NCBI GenBank assembly: GCA_964550025.1
Contig: CAZJYI010000013.1
Location: 52,562-116,561, forward strand
From: CAZJYI01 sp964550025
GTDB taxonomy: Bacteria; Verrucomicrobiota; Kiritimatiellia; UBA8416; CAYOBW01
DNA: 64,000 nt
Direction of reading: 5' to 3'
Shown: piece by piece, positions 1-7,818 of the stretch
How positions within the stretch are numbered: the stretch's first letter is position 1
How the letters are laid out: the number at the start of each line of letters is the position of its first letter
Position numbers and translations under genes: made by a program
The notes under the pieces: model-generated
The model's database searches: none
Told to the model about the DNA's origin: nothing
Seen by the model: only the letters and a program-made list of their open reading frames with translations

Positions 1-3000
1 CAGGACGCAACGTGGACGCACATCGTGTCGGTCCGAACACCGGACGGCCAGGAGAATGCCTTATGGATCGACGGCGTGAAGCAGGCCCAGGTGTCGTCGG
101 GCGCCTGCGACTTTCCCGCGTCGGACCACGTCCGTCTCGGAACAAAGGACGGCGCGAACAACGGCTGGGACGGCCGCATCGACGACCTGGGTTACTTCGA
201 CGACACGCTGACGTCGGGTGAGATTGTGGCGATTCGGGACATGGCGCTTTCTACCTACGACTACGACCTCTCCGATTTGCAGCACCTCTTCGAGCTGCAT
301 CGTGCCGGGAACGGGTCTCTCACGGTCGACGGTGACGTGTGGGGCTATGCCGCAGGTCTGACCGGCGGGGAGGGACTCCATACATCGGGAGAGCGGACGT
401 GGCTTGTGCTCAACGGCGCTGCCGGGACGGGTGTGGAATTCGGGTTGGGGGGACCGCCGCCCGATACGACCGGCGGTATCAGTACCAACGCGCACGCCTT
501 CTTCGCGTCGCCCTCGCCCGGATCCGCGAACGGCGTCGGCCTCCAGGATCTGGGACCGGCAATCTCGGACGTGACTGCCAACTTGCCCGCCGTGGCCGAC
601 GCGCAGAGCATTGTCGTGACGGCTCGCGTGGAGGCAACCGCCCATCCGACCGACGCGGTGGACCTGAATTATCGCGTGATGTACGGCGGCGAAGCGACGG
701 TTGCCATGCGGGACGACGGCGTGGCGCCGGACGCCGTGGCCGATGACGACGTCTTCTCTGCGGCCATTCCGGCGTCTGCCTCCGGGCCGGGCGACATGGT
801 CCGGTGGTATGTCACTGCGGCGGACACGCAAGCCGGCACGTCCCGCCAGCCGCGCTTCCCGGGAACGACCGTGTCGCCCGAGTATTTCGGCACTGTTGTG
901 GCCGATCCCGCCGTGACAAGCGCGCTTCCCAACCTGCAATGGTTTGTCGAGGATCCCGCGGCGGCCACCGTGGTGGCGGGAACGCGCGCGTCGCTCTACT
1001 ACAACGGTGAATTCTACGACAACGTCTTCGTCCGCCGCCGCGGCCAGACGTCGGCCAATTGGCCCAAGAAGAGCTACAAGTTCGAATTCAACGATGGCTA
1101 CCACTTCCGTTTCGATCCCGACCTGCCACGCGTGGACGAGTTCAATCTGAACACAACCTACACCGATAAAGCGTACACGCGCACCGTCTTGTCCTTCGAG
1201 GCCTATCGGGATGCCGGTTCGGCCTCGTGCGAATCGTTCATGATGCGCGTGCAGCAGAACGGCAGCTTCTACTCCGTGGCCATTTTCATCGAACAGCCCG
1301 ACCGCGACTACCTGCGGCGCAACGACCGGGATCCGGATGGCGCACTCTACAAGGTCGTGCGGAACAGCATCTGGGGGATCCATGCCTACCGTGGTTCGGC
1401 CACATCGGGCATCGAGAAGAAGACCCGGCGCCATGAGGACGCTTCGGACATGCAGGCGCTGATCGACGGGATGGCGCTCAACGGGGGTGAGCTGGAACGC
1501 TACCTGTACGATCACGTCGATCTCGCCGCCTGTGTGACCTACATGGCCGCGAGCGTCGTGATCCAGAACATCGACCGCACACTCAAGAACTTCTACCTCT
1601 ATCGCGATACCGAGGGCGACGGCGAATGGGAGTTCTTTCCGTGGGACGTAGATCTCGCGTTTGGGCCCGATGCACTGAACACGGACGCCATCGTGGCTTC
1701 GGCGGATACGGGCAGCGGATCCTCGCACCCGTTCATGGGAACCCGGGACCATACCTTCCGCACCTTGTGGAATGGTCTCCTGGATGCCATCATCGAGACG
1801 CCCTCCACACGGCAGATGTTCCTGCGTCGGCTGCGGACGCTGATGGACGAGCAACTGAGCACATCCCGCTTCGAGGACCGGATCGATGCACTGGTCGCCG
1901 TTCTTGGCGCCGACGTCCTCCTGGACAAAGCTGCGTGGGGCGGGAATGCGCATTTCGGGTCGACCGACTACACTCTGCAGGCCGCGGCCGACCGCATCAA
2001 GGCCGAGTACCTGGCACCCCGCCGGACTCACCTCTTCACCACGCACGTGTCCGGTGGCATCGGAATCCCCGCGCAGCAGGTTGGCTATCCAACGATAGGA
2101 TTTGGGGCGATCGACTACGACCCGTCCTCCGGTAACCAGGATGAGGAGTACATCGAGCTCGTCAACACCAACGCGGTTGCCGTGGACATTTCGGGATGGA
2201 CGCTCGACGGTGGCGTCGAGCACACGTTTCAGCCCGGCACCGTTATCGTGGCGGTCGGGTCGTTGTACCTGTCCCCCAATGCTGCCGTCTTCCGCGCGCG
2301 GGCCGTTTCCCCGCGCGGCGGGGAAGGCCGATTCGTGCAGGGCGCATACCAGGGTCACCTGTCCAGCTTCGGGGAGACGCTACGCATCAAGGCGCCGGAC
2401 GGCACGGTCGTGGGCGAAACCAGCTATGTCGGCTCCCCGTCAGATGCTCAACGGTACCTGAGGATCTCGGAACTCCACCACAGCCCCGCGAGGAACGGGG
2501 GGACTTACTCTCCGGGCGCGTATGAGTTCGTCGAGATCGTCAACACGCACACGAACGAGACGGTTGGCTTGACCGGCGTCTCGCTCAGCGACGGCATCCT
2601 GTTCGACTTCCCGACGGGCACCGTGCTTGCCGCCGGCGCATACCTGGTCGTCGCCGCCGACACGAATGCCTTTGCGGAGCGGTACGAAACGACGGGGGGC
2701 ATGATTGCCGGGGAGTACTCAGGGGCGCTTGATGGTGGGGGAGAGCGGGTGAAGCTGGATGACGCCTCGGGATCGACCATCCACGAGATCACGTACGGGA
2801 CGGGCTGCAACTGGCCAGCCAAAACGGTTGCCGGACATTCACTCGTGCTTCGCGAGGGGACAGCCATTCCGGGCGGTCGCATGCGCGACGCGGCTGCCTT
2901 CTGGCGCGACAGCACATACCTGCATGGGTCGCCGGGAGGGCCCGATCCCGCACCTTTTTCCACGGTCGTGCTCAACGAACTCGCCGCGCACACCGATACC

Positions 3001-4140
3001 GAAGTGCCGGGATACGAGTCCAACGACTGGCTGGAACTGTTCAACACGACGTCCAACGCCGTTGGCCTGGGACACTGGTACCTCAGCGACGATCCCCTGA
3101 ACCTGACCAACTGGGCCGTTCCGAGCAACCGCGTACTGGCCGCACTGGACTGGATCGCGTTCGACGAAATCAACGACTTCCACAACCCGACCAACACGGG
3201 CTTCGGCCTGGACAAGGATGGCGAGGCGCTCTACCTCTCGCATCTCCCCGGGACGGCGGAGGACCGCGTGGCGGATGCCGTCGTTTTCGGCGCGCAGGAG
3301 AACGGCCGCACGCTCGGGCGCTATCCGGATGGGGTGGGGGGGTGGCGGACGATGCTGCCCTCGCGCGGTGCGGCCAATACGAATCCGGCGGGAGACGTCG
3401 TGATCGCTGAGATTATGTTCAACCCGCCGGGGGGTGAGGATGCGTTCCTCGAGTACATTGTGCTGCACAACCCGACGGACGGGGTGGCCGCCTTGACGAA
3501 CGCCGTCGGGCCCTGGCGCGTGGTGGGGGAGGTCGATTTCACGTTTGCCGCCGACGCCACGATTCCCGCTGGCGACCGTCTGGTTCTCGTACCGTTCGAT
3601 CCCGCGGTCGCGGCGGCGCGGGACGACTTCATCGGTGCCTACGGCCTGACGGGGCAGACGGTGACCATCGTGGGGCCTTACGAGGGCCTGCTCGCGAACG
3701 GCGAGGGGGCGCTCCGTTTGGAGCGGCCACAGGCGCCCGATCTCCCCTGGGAGCCCGTGTCCTGGGTGACCGTGGACGAGGTTTACTACAGCTCGTACTT
3801 GCCCTGGTTCGACTCGGCGGCGGGAACGGGCCTCGCGTTGCATCGAATTGCCGACACCGGTTCGGGGGCGGACATGCAAAGCTGGCGGACGGGCGCCCCG
3901 TCTCCATTGACTGATGCGGTGGCGTGGCCCGTTCCGGGGTTGTGGATAGAGCGTATGCTAGACGGTGTCCGCATTGACTGGGACGGCGCACCTGGCTTCA
4001 AGTACGAACTGCAGCGCAGCCCGTCGCTTTCGCCGACAGCGTGGGAGACCGTGGATGAAGTGATAACGAATGGTCGCGCGCGAGTGGGGGACGCGCTTCG
4101 CGCCCCGGGAGCCGTGTATCGTGTGTGGCAGAGAGAGTAG
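1..4140 (+). CDS. CotH-kinase / lamin-tail-domain surface protein (5' truncated)
   Basis: The frame is open from base 1, so the gene starts upstream of the window; a GTG at 25 lies inside a LamG-type fold and is not a start. About 1379 residues are visible. In order: the end of a LamG domain (about 1-80), an Ig-like linker (about 180-290), a CotH kinase-like domain (about 305-650, with FFPWDVDLAFG, the WDxD of the family), then four lamin-tail domains (about 690-800, 820-930, 985-1090, 1130-1240) recognisable by YIELVN / FVEIVN and SGWTL motifs. A C-terminal strand block resembles the ends of other PVC surface proteins. CotH-like proteins phosphorylate proteins in spores; in PVC genomes the combination with lamin-tail domains is common and of unknown function, presumably at the cell surface. 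The TAG stop is the head of a palindromic repeat. Confidence 0.9.
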   Translation, partial: QDATWTHIVSVRTPDGQENALWIDGVKQAQVSSGACDFPASDHVRLGTKDGANNGWDGRIDDLGYFDDTLTSGEIVAIRDMALSTYDYDLSDLQHLFELHRAGNGSLTVDGDVWGYAAGLTGGEGLHTSGERTWLVLNGAAGTGVEFGLGGPPPDTTGGISTNAHAFFASPSPGSANGVGLQDLGPAISDVTANLPAVADAQSIVVTARVEATAHPTDAVDLNYRVMYGGEATVAMRDDGVAPDAVADDDVFSAAIPASASGPGDMVRWYVTAADTQAGTSRQPRFPGTTVSPEYFGTVVADPAVTSALPNLQWFVEDPAAATVVAGTRASLYYNGEFYDNVFVRRRGQTSANWPKKSYKFEFNDGYHFRFDPDLPRVDEFNLNTTYTDKAYTRTVLSFEAYRDAGSASCESFMMRVQQNGSFYSVAIFIEQPDRDYLRRNDRDPDGALYKVVRNSIWGIHAYRGSATSGIEKKTRRHEDASDMQALIDGMALNGGELERYLYDHVDLAACVTYMAASVVIQNIDRTLKNFYLYRDTEGDGEWEFFPWDVDLAFGPDALNTDAIVASADTGSGSSHPFMGTRDHTFRTLWNGLLDAIIETPSTRQMFLRRLRTLMDEQLSTSRFEDRIDALVAVLGADVLLDKAAWGGNAHFGSTDYTLQAAADRIKAEYLAPRRTHLFTTHVSGGIGIPAQQVGYPTIGFGAIDYDPSSGNQDEEYIELVNTNAVAVDISGWTLDGGVEHTFQPGTVIVAVGSLYLSPNAAVFRARAVSPRGGEGRFVQGAYQGHLSSFGETLRIKAPDGTVVGETSYVGSPSDAQRYLRISELHHSPARNGGTYSPGAYEFVEIVNTHTNETVGLTGVSLSDGILFDFPTGTVLAAGAYLVVAADTNAFAERYETTGGMIAGEYSGALDGGGERVKLDDASGSTIHEITYGTGCNWPAKTVAGHSLVLREGTAIPGGRMRDAAAFWRDSTYLHGSPGGPDPAPFSTVVLNELAAHTDTEVPGYESNDWLELFNTTSNAVGLGHWYLSDDPLNLTNWAVPSNRVLAALDWIAFDEINDFHNPTNTGFGLDKDGEALYLSHLPGTAEDRVADAVVFGAQENGRTLGRYPDGVGGWRTMLPSRGAANTNPAGDVVIAEIMFNPPGGEDAFLEYIVLHNPTDGVAALTNAVGPWRVVGEVDFTFAADATIPAGDRLVLVPFDPAVAAARDDFIGAYGLTGQTVTIVGPYEGLLANGEGALRLERPQAPDLPWEPVSWVTVDEVYYSSYLPWFDSAAGTGLALHRIADTGSGADMQSWRTGAPSPLTDAVAWPVPGLWIERMLDGVRIDWDGAPGFKYELQRSPSLSPTAWETVDEVITNGRARVGDALRAPGAVYRVWQRE

Positions 4141-4277
4141 CGCCCCGCTCCCGCGGGGTGACTGGTGCAGCCGGCTTTCAGCCGGCGGTCAGTGGCAGAA
4201 AGAGCCCGATCCGCGCATCCCCCCTGCACCGGCAGGATGCCGGATCAACGCGTCACCCCGCGGGAGCGGGGCGCTAC
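4137..4277. repeat. REPIN-like element, CCCCGC family
   Basis: Two perfect 26-bp inverted copies (4137-4162 and 4252-4277) begin with GTAG at the outer ends and contain the palindrome CCCCGCTCCCGCGGGG. Between them lies a second hairpin, GCCGGCTTTCAGCCGGC. The left GTAG overlaps the TAG stop of the upstream gene. Confidence 0.85.
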
Positions 4278-4310
4278 TGTAATGTCGTGTCATTTTCGGG
4301 TGAAAGGAGT

Positions 4311-7300
4311 ATGGTGCAGGTCATGAGATTGCCGAGTGTAGGTTCCCGTTATGTCGGAAGAGCGGCTGCGATCTCCGTGGCTGCCGTCTTGCTTTCCCCC
4401 CTCTTCCTCCCCGCTGCGCCGGCCGACGGCCCTGTTTGCCACTGGACGTTCGACGGTGCATTGTCCGACAGTGCCGGTGGCGCGCAGGATGCGCTGACGG
4501 TGCAGGGCGCCGCGGCTGCGCGCTTCGTCGGCGAAGATGTCGCGCCAGGTGTATCGGGCAAAGCCGTGGCGCTGAACATCGAGGCCGGTGATGCGTCACA
4601 TCTGGCGGCCGCCAATTCGACCGACGTTCGCCTGGGGGCGAGCTATACGATCGAGGCGTGGATTCAGCCGGCGTGGCCGCCGCGGCAGGTTTCCCCCTGG
4701 CAGCGTCTCGTGCTTAACTGGGGCGGCCCCGGACACTATGCTTACCACCTCGCCATTCACAATGGCGTTGCCAGCCTCTATCACGGGCAGGCCGACGGCT
4801 CCTACGTCTTTGCCGAGGGCGGACGGATCGATGCGGGACGATGGCAGCACATCACGGGCGTTGCGCGGCGGAATGACGCCGATCCGGCCAGGAGCCGCCT
4901 TGAGGTCTATCTCGACGGTCGGCTTGCGGCCGCTGGTACGTATGACGGGACGATTTGCACGACGGAGAAAGAGGGACTGGGTCTCGGCGACTCGGTCGGC
5001 ATCGCTTCGGCGACATCCCGCTTCAGAGGCTACCTCGACGAGGTCACGATGTGGAACCGTGCGCTTGCCCCGGAAGAAATCCGCGCACGCTATGACGGCC
5101 GGGCTCCCGCATTGGCGGAGATTGCGCGTAGGCCACAGGTTGTTCCCCCGGCCGAGAAAGGCCTCGTCGAGCAACTCGACACCCTGGGCGTCAAGGAGGT
5201 CATCTTCGCCGAACGCGGGGCGGGGCGCGACATATCCGGCCATTACTACGCGAACTTCGGGTACGCCTGCATCGATACGAACATCTGGTTTCACGCCGCC
5301 GACGGCACGCGGCTGTGCAGGCTGAATCCGAAGACGAGCGAGTTGTCGGTCTTGCTTGACGATCCGGGCGGTTCCGTACGCGACCCGTGCGTGCACTACG
5401 ACGGAAAGAAGGTTCTCTTCTCGTACCGCAAGGGCGGGACGCACCAGTACCACCTGTACGAGATCAACCGTGACGGCAGCGGCCTGCGTCAACTGACCGA
5501 CGGCCCCTGGGATGACGTTGAACCGGCCTACCTGCCCGATGGCGGAATCGTCTTCGCGTCTACGCGCTGCAAGCGCTACATTCTCTGCTGGCTGGCGCAG
5601 TCGGCCACGCTGCACCGCTGCGACGCCGACGGCGGCAACATCCGCATGCTGTCCTCGAACACCGTCACGGAGAACACGCCTTGCGTGTTGCCGGACGGGC
5701 GCGTTCTGTACACGCGCTGGGAGTACGTGAACCGGGACGCGGTTGTGTACCATCACCTGTGGACCATGAACCCGGATGGCACGGGCGTCATGGTTTACTT
5801 CGGCAACATGCATCCCGGAGGCGTGTTCATCGACGCCCAACCTATCCCGGGGACGCGCGATGTCGTGTTCATCAACTCGCCCGGTCACGGCCGCAACGAG
5901 CACGTGGGGCACGTCGCCATCGTCTCCGACCGCCTCGGACCCGACGAGCGTTCCGTCATGCGCAACGTGACGGGCAATGGCTACCGTGACCCGTACCCGC
6001 TTTCGCCCGAGGCGTTTCTCGCCGCGAAGGGCAACCGGCTCGTGCTGCTGGGGCGTGACGGCCGTGAGAAGGTGGTCTACACCGGCCGCCGGATGGTCCA
6101 CGAACCGCGTCTGTTGGCCGCGCGCCCGCGGGAACGTGTGATACCGTCGCGCGTCGAGCTCGACAAGGAATCGGCGACCATGATCGTCTCCGACGTCTAC
6201 TTCGGTCGCAACATGGCCGGCGTCGAACGCGGCGCGATCAAGAAGATCCTCGTGCTGGAGGACCTGCCTAAACCGGCTAACTACCACGGCGGCGGGTCGC
6301 AGCCGCTGGGACACGGGGTGTCATCGACACTCAAGCGCATCCTGGGGACCGTTGCGGTCGAACCGGATGGCTCGGCTCATTTCACTGTTCCGCCGATGCG
6401 CAGCATCTACCTCGCCCTGCTTGACGAGAACAACCTGTCCGTGAAACAGATGCGCAGCTTCGCCACGTTGCAGCCGGGCGAGACGGCGAGCTGCGTGGGT
6501 TGTCACGAACCGCGTTTGCAGTCACCGTCAGGGGGACTCCCGATGCTGGCGGCGCTCAATCGGCCGCCCAGCCGGATCGAGCCCATCAAAGGCGTCCCCG
6601 AGGTGATGGATTTCCCCCGCGACATCCAGCCCATCCTGGATTGCCACTGCGTGAAATGCCACGACAGTGCGAAGCGCAAGGGAGGCGTGGTGCTGACCGG
6701 CGACCGCGGTCCCGTCTACTCGCTGAGCTACTACAACCTGCTGTTGCATTGGCAGATCAAGGACACGCATGGCGATCCCAAGCATGGGACCGGGCGGCAG
6801 CACGGCAACGACGCGCCTTACACGACTTACAGCTCCGCCTCGGCCCTGATGAAGAAGATCGATGGCAGCCACCACAAGGTGAAACTCACCCCGGAAGAGC
6901 ACCGGATGCTGCGCTTGTGGATCGACGTCAATGCCCCGTACCCCGGGACCGTGGCCGCTCTCGGCACCGGGCAGGTGGGCGGCTGCTGGGGCAACAACAA
7001 GCCCGTGCGCATCATGGCGGATACCTGGCCGTCTACAAAGGCCGCCGCGGCCGCGGTTCAGCGGCGATGCGTCGCCTGCCATGGGAAGTGGTTGCCGAAA
7101 CACGTCACGGGTCGTGTGCCGCTCAATCCCTGGAACGACATGCTGGCGTGGACGCGGCCGCTCAGCCGTTTCTCCCGCCACCGCGTCTTCAACCTCACGC
7201 ACCCGAACCGGTCCCTGATCCTGCTTGCGCCGCTGGCGAAAGCGGCCGGCGGCTATGCCGAGGGGATGCCGGAGCAACGCAAGGTAAGCGAGAATCGCAA

Positions 7301-7583
7301 TGCCCCGCCAAAGCCGGTCACGCATCCCGTCATCTTTGCGGACAGGAACGATCCGGACTACCGCACGATGCTGACGCATATCGAGGAGGCGGGGGCGAAG
7401 CTTGACGAGATAAAGCGCTTTGACATGCCGGACTTCCGGCCAAGCGAGCAGTACGTACGCGAGATGAAACGCTATGGGATCCTGCCCGACGGCCTCGACC
7501 CGGCGGCACCCATTGATCCCTACGCCACCGACCAGGCCTACTGGCGCAGTTTCTGGCATGTGGCAGCGGGACAAGACCCGTGA
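4311..7583 (+). CDS. HzsA-related protein with LamG domain and three CXXCH haem motifs
   Basis: Exported protein of about 1090 residues. GAAAGGAG at 4302-4309 marks the start region; ATG 4311, GTG 4314 or ATG 4323 are possible, all leading into one signal peptide. A LamG domain (about 35-265) is followed by a TolB-like propeller with repeated DGG and YTRWEYVNRD-type motifs (about 290-660). Haem c motifs follow: CVGCH (728), CVKCH (780) and CVACH (920). The layout matches the hydrazine-synthase-alpha-related family that is widespread in PVC bacteria without the other hydrazine synthase subunits. A hydrazine role is therefore not implied. I infer a periplasmic or surface multihaem redox protein, with the LamG domain suggesting a glycan-bound location. 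Confidence 0.85.
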   Translation: MVQVMRLPSVGSRYVGRAAAISVAAVLLSPLFLPAAPADGPVCHWTFDGALSDSAGGAQDALTVQGAAAARFVGEDVAPGVSGKAVALNIEAGDASHLAAANSTDVRLGASYTIEAWIQPAWPPRQVSPWQRLVLNWGGPGHYAYHLAIHNGVASLYHGQADGSYVFAEGGRIDAGRWQHITGVARRNDADPARSRLEVYLDGRLAAAGTYDGTICTTEKEGLGLGDSVGIASATSRFRGYLDEVTMWNRALAPEEIRARYDGRAPALAEIARRPQVVPPAEKGLVEQLDTLGVKEVIFAERGAGRDISGHYYANFGYACIDTNIWFHAADGTRLCRLNPKTSELSVLLDDPGGSVRDPCVHYDGKKVLFSYRKGGTHQYHLYEINRDGSGLRQLTDGPWDDVEPAYLPDGGIVFASTRCKRYILCWLAQSATLHRCDADGGNIRMLSSNTVTENTPCVLPDGRVLYTRWEYVNRDAVVYHHLWTMNPDGTGVMVYFGNMHPGGVFIDAQPIPGTRDVVFINSPGHGRNEHVGHVAIVSDRLGPDERSVMRNVTGNGYRDPYPLSPEAFLAAKGNRLVLLGRDGREKVVYTGRRMVHEPRLLAARPRERVIPSRVELDKESATMIVSDVYFGRNMAGVERGAIKKILVLEDLPKPANYHGGGSQPLGHGVSSTLKRILGTVAVEPDGSAHFTVPPMRSIYLALLDENNLSVKQMRSFATLQPGETASCVGCHEPRLQSPSGGLPMLAALNRPPSRIEPIKGVPEVMDFPRDIQPILDCHCVKCHDSAKRKGGVVLTGDRGPVYSLSYYNLLLHWQIKDTHGDPKHGTGRQHGNDAPYTTYSSASALMKKIDGSHHKVKLTPEEHRMLRLWIDVNAPYPGTVAALGTGQVGGCWGNNKPVRIMADTWPSTKAAAAAVQRRCVACHGKWLPKHVTGRVPLNPWNDMLAWTRPLSRFSRHRVFNLTHPNRSLILLAPLAKAAGGYAEGMPEQRKVSENRNAPPKPVTHPVIFADRNDPDYRTMLTHIEEAGAKLDEIKRFDMPDFRPSEQYVREMKRYGILPDGLDPAAPIDPYATDQAYWRSFWHVAAGQDP

Positions 7584-7628
7584 GCAGGTTCACGACGGGA
7601 TACTCTTGGGCGGTATGGGTGCAGAGAT

Positions 7629-7755
7629 GTAGGTCCCAGTTGTACTGGGACCCGGGAGTGTGGCGATGCGGGAGTGCAACAGTCGTGACCTCAGACCGAA
7701 TTGTTGCGTGACTGCATCGTTCTCACTCGTTGGTCCCATTGCAAATGGGACCTAC
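7629..7755. repeat. REPIN-like element, GGTCCCA family
   Basis: GTAG followed by the hairpin GGTCCCAGTTGTACTGGGACC at 7629-7652, with an inverted partner ending in CTAC at 7732-7755 (hairpin GGTCCCATTGCAAATGGGACC). GTAG heads are at both outer ends. The palindrome is unrelated in sequence to the one at 4137. Confidence 0.8.
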
Positions 7756-7818
7756 CCGGGATGGAATCCTGACACGTCGTTGGGTGAGTGCATTGGATGG
7801 AATAAGAGGAGGATGTGG

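Noticed and set aside
61..2358. Long minus-strand open frame opposite the CotH gene
   Set aside because: It is an antisense shadow caused by high GC third positions. It has no domain, no ribosome site and Arg/His-rich composition, while the plus strand encodes clear domains.
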